Origin: Methylophaga thalassica
GTDB lineage: Bacteria; Pseudomonadota; Gammaproteobacteria; Nitrosococcales; Methylophagaceae
DNA: 64,000 nt
Assembly: GCF_030159795.1 (NCBI RefSeq)
Contig: NZ_BSND01000004.1
Coordinates: forward strand, 124,001-188,000
Reading direction: 5' to 3'
Both the position numbers and the translations under genes were made by a program. Below the pieces are notes generated by a model that did no database searches, was not told the DNA's origin, and saw nothing but the letters and a program-made list of their open reading frames with translations. Positions 38,840 to 47,358 of this stretch are shown here, piece by piece (the first letter of the stretch is position 1; every line of letters begins with the position of its first letter).

Positions 38840-39739
38840 ATGGACCGATTACACTTAATGACGGTGTTCGTGGCCGTGGTGGAAAACGAAGGTTTTGCTA
38901 GTGCCGCTCGTAAACTCAGACTAAGTCCCCCAGCCGTCAGCCGGGCCGTATCAGAACTGGAAACCCGGCTGGGTGTAAAACTGTTGCACCGAACCACCCG
39001 ACACCTGCAAATCACCGATGCTGGTCAACGTTATTACAAAGATGCCAAACAAATTGTGGCTTTATCAGAAGAGGCCGATGATGCTGTCAGAGGCAGAAAT
39101 GCCATCCCCAAAGGGCTGGTCAGAATTACTGCTTCCGTATTATTCGGGCGGCTTTATGTGATGGATGGGCTTATCAGTTATTTGAAAAACTACCCGGACA
39201 TGCAGGTGGATGCCTTATTCGTTGATCGTGTGGTCAATATGCTGGAAGAGGGTGTCGATGTCGCAATACGAATTGGTGAACTACAGGACTCATCGTATAA
39301 AGCCATTAAAGTCGGGGCTATTCGTCGGGTTTTATGTGCATCGACGCCGTATCTGAAGGAACATGGCTACCCGAAAAAACCAGAAGACTTAGCCGACCAC
39401 AGAATTATTCTAGCCAGAGGACTCAGCCCAAGTAACGAGCTTAAGTTTATAAATAAAGGCAAAGCCACCAGTGTCAGAGTCAATCCATTTTTAACCGTCA
39501 GTGATAATTTCTCGGCAGAAAAAGCCGTGTTAGCTGATATGGGCATCTCTCGGTTTCTGTCTTATCAAGTCGCCGATAGCCTCGAGAGCGGGGCATTAAA
39601 AATCATTCTAAGCGAATACGAACATCCACCCGTCCCCGTGCATGTGGTGCACAGAGAAGGCCGTTATTCTTCAGCCAGAACACGGAGCCTGATTGACTGG
39701 ATGGTAGAGCACCTACGTTCACAAACGTCGTTGAATTAA
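38840..39739 (+). CDS. LysR-family transcriptional regulator
   Basis: A 299-residue regulator with an N-terminal winged HTH (VAVVENEGFASAARKLRLSP, then VSRAVSELETRLGVKLLHRT) and a C-terminal substrate-binding domain. It belongs to the DsdA/YhjC-like large group often next to oxidoreductase genes. It is divergent from the AhpD/PPOX/GST operon with 124 bp between starts and probably controls it. The conserved block directly before its ATG may be its binding site. Confidence 0.92.
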   Translation: MDRLHLMTVFVAVVENEGFASAARKLRLSPPAVSRAVSELETRLGVKLLHRTTRHLQITDAGQRYYKDAKQIVALSEEADDAVRGRNAIPKGLVRITASVLFGRLYVMDGLISYLKNYPDMQVDALFVDRVVNMLEEGVDVAIRIGELQDSSYKAIKVGAIRRVLCASTPYLKEHGYPKKPEDLADHRIILARGLSPSNELKFINKGKATSVRVNPFLTVSDNFSAEKAVLADMGISRFLSYQVADSLESGALKIILSEYEHPPVPVHVVHREGRYSSARTRSLIDWMVEHLRSQTSLN

Positions 39740-39753
39740 ACGCAAAACAACTA

Positions 39754-39783
39754 GCTATCCAGAGTCGATATGCTCTGGATAGC
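39754..39783. terminator. Bidirectional hairpin terminator
   Basis: Perfect 11-bp inverted repeat GCTATCCAGAG / CTCTGGATAGC, 8-base loop, between the convergent lysR and DoxX genes. On the minus strand it is followed by a loose T-rich stretch; on the plus strand there is none. Confidence 0.6.
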
Positions 39784-39791
39784 CGATATGA

Positions 39792-40244
39792 TCAGTGTGT
39801 ATCTCTACTATTAAATACGAACTTATCCAACGCTATTTTGCCTGGTCCCCAAAGCAATAGAGAAAATAGCAATCCACCCCAGATAACGTGTAATAAAAAA
39901 GCCGCCGCAGGCATTTCTGCCAAACTGATAACAGCCACAAAATTAAATATAAACAAACCGATAGCGGCTACCGGGGTTAATAAGCCAATTAGCAGCAACA
40001 CCGGTAAAGCGATCTCTGCGGCCGTGCCAATATAAGCCGCAATATCATGTCTTAAAAACGGCACGCTATATTCATATTCAAATAAAAACAGGGTGGACTC
40101 CCAGTCTTTTAATTTATTAAAGCCAGCAAAGAAAAAGACAGAGAACAGGTAAAACCTGACACTGAGTAAAGTCAGTGATTCAACTACCGATCGCGCCTTT
40201 ATAAGTTGCCCGCTATACGGGACGCGTAAATTAAGATAAGTCAT
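39792..40244 (-). CDS. DoxX-family membrane protein
   Basis: A 150-residue protein with four hydrophobic segments and the family phrases LFSVFFFAGFNKLKDW and AEIALPVLLLIGLLTPVAA. Its start overlaps the BufC stop (ATGA), with GGAG before it. DoxX-type proteins commonly end bufferin/DUF692 operons. A membrane redox role is likely but undefined. Confidence 0.88.
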   Translation of the reverse strand: MTYLNLRVPYSGQLIKARSVVESLTLLSVRFYLFSVFFFAGFNKLKDWESTLFLFEYEYSVPFLRHDIAAYIGTAAEIALPVLLLIGLLTPVAAIGLFIFNFVAVISLAEMPAAAFLLHVIWGGLLFSLLLWGPGKIALDKFVFNSRDTH

Positions 40245-40993
40245 CGTGTTTTCTCCTGATAAAAGCCAGTGATAAGCCCCTCACTGATGGATTGTTGTAA
40301 CCATGTTTCAAAATTAAATTGAGGATTAACCTGGTCCAGTGCATCAGAAATACCGCAGCCGGAAACAGTGATCCTGAGCCAATCGATCTCTGCCTCATCC
40401 ACCTCACGGACATTGGCCTTCCATTGAGGCCGCCAAACCAGGGCGTGTTGACCGCTGCCATCTGAGAGTTTGTTTTTTGCCTGTTGAAAAAAAGATTGGC
40501 GTTGATGTTTATCTGAGGCCTGATGTGCCTGCCAGATATAAACCACGGGGTAATTCGATTCAAGCAGCGCCACGCCAGCACAATATTGAAGTTTCAGGCT
40601 TGCCAAGTCTGCTTCTGATGCAAGATCAAACCCGCTCATATTAACCACATCACACGCACGCTCGGCTTTATGGCAAAGCCAGTCGAGCCTGGCACAGTCT
40701 TTAATGAATGGATAATCGTCCAGATCCTGATGTTGTTCTAACCAGTCTGGTAGGGTTTCCCCCCACATGCCCCAGTCACCTTCGGTCAATAGTTCATGCT
40801 GGATAAAGTCCCTTATCAACAAGCTAAACACGTCCTCACCCAGCAGTTGAACGACGGTTGGATAAGTGATGGCTAAGGCTCTATTGGCATTCATCAACAG
40901 ATTATTTCTGTAGATAGAAACCGCCTCTATGCTGTAAGTGGAAGTTGTCTGCAGCCAAAGTGCCTGAAATAAATCTGACTGATAATTAGCCAT
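40241..40993 (-). CDS. bufC: BufC-like DUF2063 protein, partner of the MNIO enzyme
   Basis: A 250-residue protein. The start at 40993 is chosen for AAGGTG 7-8 bases before it and a short 8-base overlap with bufB; the frame is open further upstream inside bufB. The N-terminal DUF2063 domain (residues ~5-95) contains FQALWLQTTSTYSIEAVSIY and NANRALAITYPTVVQLLGED. The C-terminal half is poorly conserved. Members act with DUF692 enzymes as the peptide-binding partner during RiPP modification. It fits the order bufA-bufB-bufC-doxX. Confidence 0.85.
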   Translation of the reverse strand: MANYQSDLFQALWLQTTSTYSIEAVSIYRNNLLMNANRALAITYPTVVQLLGEDVFSLLIRDFIQHELLTEGDWGMWGETLPDWLEQHQDLDDYPFIKDCARLDWLCHKAERACDVVNMSGFDLASEADLASLKLQYCAGVALLESNYPVVYIWQAHQASDKHQRQSFFQQAKNKLSDGSGQHALVWRPQWKANVREVDEAEIDWLRITVSGCGISDALDQVNPQFNFETWLQQSISEGLITGFYQEKTR

Positions 40994-41828
40994 GGTCAGA
41001 CACCTTATTTGCATAGTCCTTAGCGCGCATAGCTTCGTCGATAAGTTCGGACCATTCGGGTAATCTGCTATCCCATTCAACTAAGGTAGGTACATGACCA
41101 AAACGTTGAATGGCCGCTGAATAAGCCATCCAGCAGTCATCACTGACTGGGCCACTATGATCATCAATCCACATTTCAGCTGAAGGCTCGGCAATGCCGG
41201 CTAAATGAATTTCACCGACAAAGTTCGTATCCAATTCTGAAATGAACTGTAAAACATCATCTAAAGGTGATTGTGACTGTTGATTGACCGCATTGACATG
41301 AAGATTGTGAACATCCAGCAACACAGCACAGCCTGTCGACTGACAAAGTAAATTAAAAAATTCTGCTTCAGGTATGACAGAGTCAGTTATGGGTAAATAC
41401 GACGAAATGTTTTCAACAAGTAGTTGCTGACCAAAAACATCCTGCACGCGTCGGATATTACGACACATGACTTTCAACGTTTCTTTATCAAATCTGATAG
41501 GCAGTAAGTCACCGGCATGCACAGTCTTGTCACCCTGACTCGACCAACTAAAGCAGGCATGATCCGATACTAATAAGGGTGAATAGCGTTCAATCAACCG
41601 TCGCATTTTCTGGATATGGGCCAAGGGCGGGGGAGTGAATGAACCCAACCCCAGTGAAGTACCATGAAAACTCAGCTTATACCGCTCAGAAATACGCTCC
41701 AATATGGCATGAGACATACCACCATCGGCAAAAAAATTCTCTGCATGCACTTCAACGAAGTCTATGGAGGCCGGTTCTAAGGCGGCTTCATAATGTTTGG
41801 ATCGTAATCCTACACCGACTTGTATCAT
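40986..41828 (-). CDS. bufB: MNIO/DUF692 bufferin maturase
   Basis: A 280-residue multinuclear iron oxidase of the MbnB/BufB family. The start at 41828 is chosen because GGAGG lies 5 bases before it; an upstream ATG at 41858 overlaps the bufA stop. Conserved metal-binding pieces are FHGTSLGLG, VSDHACFSW, LVENISSYLP, LLDVHNLHVN, EIHLAGI and IDDHSGPVSD. Known relatives oxidise Cys residues of the partner peptide into copper-binding heterocycles. The substrate is presumably the BufA protein encoded just upstream. Confidence 0.92.
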   Translation of the reverse strand: MIQVGVGLRSKHYEAALEPASIDFVEVHAENFFADGGMSHAILERISERYKLSFHGTSLGLGSFTPPPLAHIQKMRRLIERYSPLLVSDHACFSWSSQGDKTVHAGDLLPIRFDKETLKVMCRNIRRVQDVFGQQLLVENISSYLPITDSVIPEAEFFNLLCQSTGCAVLLDVHNLHVNAVNQQSQSPLDDVLQFISELDTNFVGEIHLAGIAEPSAEMWIDDHSGPVSDDCWMAYSAAIQRFGHVPTLVEWDSRLPEWSELIDEAMRAKDYANKVSDHG

Positions 41829-41857
41829 CTCAGCCTCCATAGGTTCGTCACGGGTCA

Positions 41858-42133
41858 TTAGTTTGTAAGAAGCTTCTTCGCTTCATCTTTGGATAAGCCA
41901 CCCAGATCGGTACAGGTACCGGCTGGCACCAGTTTCCATTCACCTGGATCGTTGTCCGTTTTAGATTGAGCGGCACATGAGTGCGTACCCGCCAAGTTGG
42001 CACAGTCGTTTTGACCTGCTTTCGCCACGCCGTAGCATTTTTCTTTACTCGCCGCATAGGCATTGATTGGGGCTGTTACGCCCAGTGATACAGTCGCTGC
42101 AATTGCAGCAGCAATAATTGCGTTGTTTTTCAT
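41858..42133 (-). CDS. bufA: BufA-type bufferin precursor (DUF2282), copper-binding RiPP
   Basis: A 91-residue exported protein, start ATG 42133 with AAGGAA 7-8 bases before it. The signal peptide is residues 1-28 ([16 protein letters not shown]). The mature part carries four Cys: [21 protein letters not shown] and VPAGTC, the DUF2282 pattern. Bufferins are modified by MNIO enzymes at Cys and chelate copper in the periplasm. Its stop overlaps the alternative bufB start (TAATG), so expression is coupled. Confidence 0.9.
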   Translation of the reverse strand: MKNNAIIAAAIAATVSLGVTAPINAYAASKEKCYGVAKAGQNDCANLAGTHSCAAQSKTDNDPGEWKLVPAGTCTDLGGLSKDEAKKLLTN

Positions 42134-42155
42134 CACTTCATTCCTTATATAAGTA

Positions 42156-42473
42156 TTAAGCTTGGATAGTGTGGTCAATCCAGGCATGCACGTTTTCAAC
42201 CGCCTGTGAGCCAATCAGCGAATCAACTGCACTGCCATTTTTAAACATGATGAGTGTCGGTACAGAGCGAACATGAAAGGTCTCACGAATGGCGGGCATA
42301 TCATCGACATCCACTTCAGCCACACTAATATCGCTACGAGTCTTTGAAACTGACTCAATAATCGGGCTATAAATTTGGCAAGGGTTGCACCAGGAAGCTG
42401 AGATTTTCAGTAATAAATAGGCATGACGCTGTGCCTCAGCTTCTAGCTCGTCATGAGTAGTAATTCTTCGCAT
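42156..42473 (-). CDS. Thioredoxin-family protein
   Basis: A 105-residue thioredoxin-like protein; ATG 42473 is preceded by AAGGAG at 8-bp spacing. The active site reads SWCNPCQIY (a CNPC motif instead of CGPC), with cis-Pro in [12 protein letters not shown]. No signal peptide, so it acts in the cytoplasm. It lies 22 bp before bufA and may keep precursor Cys residues reduced before modification (inferred). A thioredoxin inside a bufferin operon is not the standard minimal set. Confidence 0.88.
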   Translation of the reverse strand: MRRITTHDELEAEAQRHAYLLLKISASWCNPCQIYSPIIESVSKTRSDISVAEVDVDDMPAIRETFHVRSVPTLIMFKNGSAVDSLIGSQAVENVHAWIDHTIQA

Positions 42474-42534
42474 TGTTAAACTCCTTAATGAAAGCCCTGA
42501 CTTACTCGAGCAAGTAAAGCCAGGGCTAAAGCAC

Positions 42535-43011
42535 CTAAAATGTTTCAAGTGTTTTATCACTGAAAGTTTTGATGGTTGGCCAGGTGTCATTGGCATTGGT
42601 GATATAGCCAGGAATATCTTCAACCCAGAGTTTTTGCACATCTTTATTCAGGTTCAGATAGAGCTTGCCATCCACCACACGCCAAGCAGTTGGGTCTGTA
42701 TCAAACTTTCTGCCTTTGGTGACGCCATAAGCACAAAAGCCACCGAACTGTGGGGCATATTTGGCTGGCTCAGCACGGAATAAATCGCGATTTTTTTCAC
42801 TGCTAAAGTGATAAATCGCATTTTTATAGGTCGCGGTATATTCACTCGAACCTTTAGTGGGTGCCGCTTTGGTGAAATACGCCACTGGGTCATAACCCTG
42901 AATAGCCAGGTCATTGGCATTGGCATTCATATCAATATCTGCTGCCAATGTTGCTGCTGAAAGCGTGATCGCAACCGCTGCTGTAGTCGTCATTAAAAAT
43001 TGCTTTATCAT
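42535..43011 (-). CDS. Exported YHS-domain protein
   Basis: A 158-residue protein with a Sec signal peptide (MIKQFLMTTTAAVAITLSAATLAA). The YHS-type domain spans residues ~30-85: LAIQGYDPVAYFTK and YHFSSEKNRDLFRAEPAKYAP, with a conserved Cys in FGGFCAYGV. Such proteins are often found with metal (copper) homeostasis genes. It is the first gene of the leftward copper-related cluster, 62 bp before the thioredoxin gene. Confidence 0.88.
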   Translation of the reverse strand: MIKQFLMTTTAAVAITLSAATLAADIDMNANANDLAIQGYDPVAYFTKAAPTKGSSEYTATYKNAIYHFSSEKNRDLFRAEPAKYAPQFGGFCAYGVTKGRKFDTDPTAWRVVDGKLYLNLNKDVQKLWVEDIPGYITNANDTWPTIKTFSDKTLETF

Positions 43012-43126
43012 GGTTTACATCTCCGTTATAGGTATTTGTATTAATTACAGTTTCGATTCGTTACACATTAAGTGACTGATGATTTTCGAATCAGCGGAGA
43101 CATTATTTCTCATTCAGATTTATAAA

Positions 43127-43172
43127 ATAATAGGACGAATGATTAAAAAACTATTACGCAAACTGAAATAAT
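43127..43172. promoter_or_regulatory. Promoter block shared with the lysR/detoxification promoter
   Basis: About 78% identical to 38792-38837, including AATGATTAA and AACTATT. It sits 116 bp upstream of the YHS-domain gene in the 291-bp gap before the phospholipase gene. The rest of the gap shows nothing else I can name. Confidence 0.6.
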
Positions 43173-43302
43173 TAAGCTGCAATGTTTTTCATAAAAATCA
43201 GTAGTCAGCCAGCTTGAAAGGGGAGAGACGAGATAACGTGGTTTATCACTATCGATAAATAGTGCTACTTTATGAGATTGATTATTACTTAGATCATCCA
43301 AT

Positions 43303-44784
43303 ATGCCATTCAGAAAAAAACAGCAACACAGAGCCTTATTCGGCACGAAACAGCAGAGAAGGAATAAGGGAAAATGGCGTTGGATATTCTTTTTACTTTT
43401 GCTAACAATGGTTTGTGTCGCCATTTATCACGTTAACAAGCCTTTGCCCGCAGGTGTTAATTTCACCAGCCCCCAACGCACAGCCACGGATGTACAGTTT
43501 CTGGCAGACAGAACCTACACCGTTGATGGCGAGCGCCAAACGCAGCAACAGATTTTCGATACCGTATTTGAGATGATTGCCAACGCACGCCATATCGTGC
43601 TGGTTGATATGTTTTTATTTAATGACTATCTGGGCAAGGGCTCGGAACAACATAGACCACTTTCAGATGAACTCAGCAAAGCGTTGATTGCTCAGAAAAA
43701 GCGTTATCCGGGTCTACAAATACACGTCATTTCCGATCCCATTAATAGCCTTTATGTCGGGCTTCCTTCCAAACATTTTGCTGAGCTTAAAGCGGCAGGC
43801 ATACCCGTCACGCAAACTGACTTAACTCAATTACGTGATAGCAACCCGGCTTATTCCGGTTTTTGGCGTTTGTTGATTCAGCCATTTGGTAATAGTGAAG
43901 GCGGATGGTTACCCAATCCGTTTGGTGAAGGACAAGTCTCTGTAAGAAGCTATCTCAACTTACTGAATTTCAAAGCGAATCACCGCAAGTTACTGATCGC
44001 TGATAATGGCTCAGAATTAACCGCATTAGTGACCTCGGCCAATCCACATGATGGCAGCAGCGCCCATGGCAATGTGGCCTTACGCTTTAATGGGCCGACG
44101 GCATGGGATTTACTGGAGAGCGAAAAGGCCGTGCTGGCATTATCAGGTAAAGCCTTAGCCAAAGTGGCACTTCCACAAAAGGCTGAAAACACGGACAGTA
44201 ATCTCAGTGTGCAAGTCGTCACCGAGAATGCCGTAGAACAAGCCGCATTAGCCATGATTAACCAAGCTAAATCGGGTGATAAGCTGGATATGGCGATGTT
44301 CTACTTATCTGATCGGGATATTGTGGAAGCACTGAAATCTGCACAAACGAGAGGTGTCGTGTTAAGAGTATTGCTGGATCCCAATAAAGATGCCTTCGGG
44401 CGACAAAAAAATGGTATTCCGAATCGTCCAGTGGCCCATGAATTAACGCAAGCCGGTATTACCGTTCGTTGGTGTGATACCCATGGCGAACAATGTCATG
44501 CTAAATGGCTGATGCACCGTGGCGCTGGTGAAACAACCATGTTACTTGGCTCAACCAATTTCACCCGACGCAATTTACACAATCTTAATCTTGAAACCAG
44601 TGTGATTGTAAAAGGGCCAGCCAACGCAGCACCTTTTCGGCGTGGTCGTAGCTGGTTTGATGAACGCTGGCATAATCTGTATGGCCGTCATTACAGCGTG
44701 GACTATGAAAACTATGCAGATGAAAGACGTTGGCCCCAACTGTTATATCGCACCATGGAAGCCACAGGGCTCAGTACGTTTTAG
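43303..44784 (+). CDS. Phospholipase D-like membrane protein (cardiolipin synthase-like)
   Basis: A 493-residue protein with a Lys/Arg-rich N-terminus and one TM segment (residues ~26-43, WIFFLLLLTMVCVAIY). Two PLD domains follow. The first HKD motif is intact (NHRKLLIADNG, then TSANPH). The second reads CHAKWLMHRG with LGSTNFTRRN; the Asp expected four residues after Lys is replaced by Arg. It may be a phospholipid-transfer or hydrolysing enzyme with one altered half-site. The start lacks a clear RBS. Confidence 0.85.
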   Translation: MPFRKKQQHRALFGTKQQRRNKGKWRWIFFLLLLTMVCVAIYHVNKPLPAGVNFTSPQRTATDVQFLADRTYTVDGERQTQQQIFDTVFEMIANARHIVLVDMFLFNDYLGKGSEQHRPLSDELSKALIAQKKRYPGLQIHVISDPINSLYVGLPSKHFAELKAAGIPVTQTDLTQLRDSNPAYSGFWRLLIQPFGNSEGGWLPNPFGEGQVSVRSYLNLLNFKANHRKLLIADNGSELTALVTSANPHDGSSAHGNVALRFNGPTAWDLLESEKAVLALSGKALAKVALPQKAENTDSNLSVQVVTENAVEQAALAMINQAKSGDKLDMAMFYLSDRDIVEALKSAQTRGVVLRVLLDPNKDAFGRQKNGIPNRPVAHELTQAGITVRWCDTHGEQCHAKWLMHRGAGETTMLLGSTNFTRRNLHNLNLETSVIVKGPANAAPFRRGRSWFDERWHNLYGRHYSVDYENYADERRWPQLLYRTMEATGLSTF

Positions 44785-44811
44785 TTAAAGCTAAAAATGG
44801 GATAACCCAAA

Positions 44812-44844
44812 AGAATGTCACGCCCAGGTGGGCGTGACGATTCT
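44812..44844 (-). terminator. Hairpin terminator of hflKC
   Basis: GTCACGCCC / GGGCGTGAC with loop AGGT, extended by AGAAT / ATTCT across a one-base bulge. Read leftward it is followed by TTTT, so it fits as terminator for the leftward hflKC operon. It lies between convergent genes and could also slow transcription from the phospholipase side. Confidence 0.75.
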
Positions 44845-44857
44845 AACAGGCAATGGT

Positions 44858-45799
44858 TTACTGAGCTTGTGGCTCTTCCAGATAACGGAAGAAGTCCGAG
44901 TCAGCATTGAGCATAAGCGTACTATTCGCACCCAAGGCCCGGTAGCTTTCCAGCGTACGGAAGAAAGAATAGAACTCGGCATCAGCGCCGAAAGCTTCAC
45001 CATAAATACGCGTCGCTTCAGCATCTGCCTCACCGCGTATTTTCTCGGCATCACGCGCGGCTTCAGAACGAATGCGACGTAGATCGCGTTCCATATTACC
45101 CAGGATTTCCTGGCTACGGCCCCGACCTTCAGAACGGAAACGCTCAGCAATAGACTGACGTTCAGCAATCATCCGACTTTCTACCTGACGACGAACTGAT
45201 TGAATGTAATTGACGCGTTTAATACGCACATCATCAAGCTCAATCCCCAGTGCTGGCATAGAATCCCGAGCCCGTTTCAGGATACCGGCTTCCAGTAATT
45301 CACGCCCCAGTTTCGGTTGTTTCTCCAGATTAACGTCACTGCGTTCAGCCAGGGCGGGGTCATCTAACTCCGCGACATTCACTTGCCAGTCTTTCGAGCG
45401 AACGATCTCTTCCAGTTCGGTGGACGACACCATATCTCTCACCACCGAATCAATGATGTCATCGAGTCGAGTACGTGCACCGGCTTCATCGCGAACACTG
45501 GTTAAAAAGAGTAGGGGATCAGTGATTCTCCAGCGTGCCGTGGTATCCACAAGAATAAACTCACGACCCAGTGTCGGAATCTGAGTTACATCACCATCCC
45601 AGACCAACAGACGTTTATCGAAATAACGGACATTCTGCCAGGGGAGTTTGAACTTCAGCCCCGACTCATTAATGACATCGCCAATTGGTTCACCGAACTG
45701 GACCAGAATGGCTTGTTCAGCTTCATCTACGGTATAGAGAGTAAGGTTACCGAGGATAACGGCTAACACAACGATGAAGGCAAGTAGTGAGGTTTTCAT
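44858..45799 (-). CDS. hflC: HflC, FtsH-protease modulator
   Basis: A 313-residue SPFH/prohibitin-family protein: one N-terminal TM (residues ~5-22), then LYTVDEAEQAILVQFGEPIG, a prohibitin domain, and a long coiled coil (MIAERQSIAERFRSEGRGRS, EIRGEADAEATRIYGEAF-like repeats). With HflK it forms a large periplasmic-facing complex around FtsH. Its start overlaps the HflK stop by 4 bases (ATGA). Confidence 0.96.
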   Translation of the reverse strand: MKTSLLAFIVVLAVILGNLTLYTVDEAEQAILVQFGEPIGDVINESGLKFKLPWQNVRYFDKRLLVWDGDVTQIPTLGREFILVDTTARWRITDPLLFLTSVRDEAGARTRLDDIIDSVVRDMVSSTELEEIVRSKDWQVNVAELDDPALAERSDVNLEKQPKLGRELLEAGILKRARDSMPALGIELDDVRIKRVNYIQSVRRQVESRMIAERQSIAERFRSEGRGRSQEILGNMERDLRRIRSEAARDAEKIRGEADAEATRIYGEAFGADAEFYSFFRTLESYRALGANSTLMLNADSDFFRYLEEPQAQ

Positions 45800-46848
45800 T
45801 TGTCACCTCCAATGGTTTTACGATTCACATCGATCAATGGCAACGGCCCGACTTGGCCATCCTGTACCACCAAAATTTGGCCGATATTCGGCAGGATCTC
45901 ATTTAACGTTTCCAGATAGAGACGTGAACGCGTCACCGTGGGGGCTTGTTGGTATTCACGCAAAACAGCACTAAAACGTGTACTTTCACCATCGGCCCGG
46001 TTCACCCGTTCCGTGGCATAACCTTCAGCCTCAGCGACGGTTCGAAGCGCAGCACCCTCAGCGTTTGGAATCTCCTGATTCACTCGTTTTTGTGCCTCAT
46101 TAATCATACGTTCGCGCTCCTGACGGGCTTCATTCACTTCATTGAAGGCAGGTTGAACAGCAGGGGGCGGCACCACATCCTGCATTTCAACGGTACTAAT
46201 ACGAATCCCGGCATCGTATTGGTTGAGTATCTCCTGAATCTCATCACCGGCTTTCTGCTGAATCTCCACCCGGCCGATAGTCAGTACCTCTGAGCCCAGC
46301 ATATTACCGACAATGCGACGCATCACAGACTCGGAAATATCACGCAGGGTTCGGGTAGGTTCACGCATCTGATAGAGAAACTTGATAGGGTCTTCAATAC
46401 GGTATTGCACCACCCACTCAACATCGATCATATTCAAATCGCCAGTGAGCATTAATGACTCATCTTCAAATTCGGCCGCACTGTAGGTGGAGCTTTCTCC
46501 CTGACGGGTTCCCCGAGTGCGAAAGCCAAACTCCTGTTTCAACACGCGTTCAGTAGCGACCAGTTGTATTTGATCAATACCAAACGGAATTTTGAAATGC
46601 AGACCCGGATCAGTAATCCCTTTGACGGAACCGAAGCGTTTCACCACAGCGCGCTGTTCCGGTTGCACCGTATAGAAAGAAGTCATTGCACCCCACACCA
46701 GCAGAATAACTAGTAGGACGCCAATAAAGCCGCCACCTAACTTGCCACGCGAAGGGCCGCGGCCACCACCAGTCAACTTTTTTATTAATTCAAACAGGTC
46801 AGGTGGCCCAGAAGGCCCTCGACCATCGTCTTTTACAGATTGAATCAT
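45796..46848 (-). CDS. hflK: HflK, FtsH-protease modulator
   Basis: A 350-residue SPFH protein with a Gly-rich cytoplasmic N-terminus (GPSGPPDLFELIKKLTGGGR), TM at ~45-62, YTVQPEQRAVVKRFGSVKG, prohibitin domain and C-terminal coiled coil with EAEGYATERVNRADGE. First gene of the hflK-hflC pair. hfq, hflX and miaA, often upstream elsewhere, are absent from this window. Confidence 0.96.
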   Translation of the reverse strand: MIQSVKDDGRGPSGPPDLFELIKKLTGGGRGPSRGKLGGGFIGVLLVILLVWGAMTSFYTVQPEQRAVVKRFGSVKGITDPGLHFKIPFGIDQIQLVATERVLKQEFGFRTRGTRQGESSTYSAAEFEDESLMLTGDLNMIDVEWVVQYRIEDPIKFLYQMREPTRTLRDISESVMRRIVGNMLGSEVLTIGRVEIQQKAGDEIQEILNQYDAGIRISTVEMQDVVPPPAVQPAFNEVNEARQERERMINEAQKRVNQEIPNAEGAALRTVAEAEGYATERVNRADGESTRFSAVLREYQQAPTVTRSRLYLETLNEILPNIGQILVVQDGQVGPLPLIDVNRKTIGGDK

Positions 46849-47358
46849 CTTCTCTCTCCTTTATTTGAAAGGCCAGTCTACTCTTTAGGGGCGGCTGTGT
46901 ACGGTATTGGGGCAAAATGGTTAAGGAGTCTGGCGTCGGCAAGTAGTAATGACGTGGTGATAATGCTGAGGGATAGGTATAGTTTTTTTGTTGGGATGAG
47001 GTGATCGCAACATTTCAAGCCTCTATAATTTAACTTCAACTCGTAAAATGCTAGGCAAAGCTTAAATTCGTGATAACCTCTGGCCTTACTCAAGAACAAG
47101 ACAAATAAAGGCATAGCCGTGATCCGCTACTATCTCGCCCGCAGGATGGTAAATGCGTATTGCAGATGTAGCCAGAGAAAATATTTAATAACGTTGATCT
47201 ACAAAGAAACGTTTCAAAAAGTCGCTCTGGAAGTGATTGAAAAGCTATTGCTGTTATTTGATTGTAAGCTAGATGAACACATAAAAAACTGCCATAACGA
47301 ACAGTTACATATTCGTTTATACCATCATTGAACACATTAAATTGGAAATAAGGAAAGC
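46849..47358. other. 510-bp intergenic region, no gene supported
   Basis: The stretch between hflK and hsdM has short overlapping frames on both strands (up to ~93 codons), none with a convincing RBS, domain or compositional signal. It presumably holds the divergent promoters of hflKC and the hsd operon and marks one edge of the restriction island. The hsdM RBS AAGGAAAG lies just before its ATG. Confidence 0.5.

Noticed and set aside
44818-45168. 116-residue minus-strand ORF overlapping the end of hflC
   Set aside because: Out-of-frame shadow of the hflC coiled-coil region; biased composition and no RBS.
46878-47331. Small ORFs in the hflK-hsdM gap
   Set aside because: Overlapping frames on both strands, no RBS, no recognisable domain; not supported as genes.
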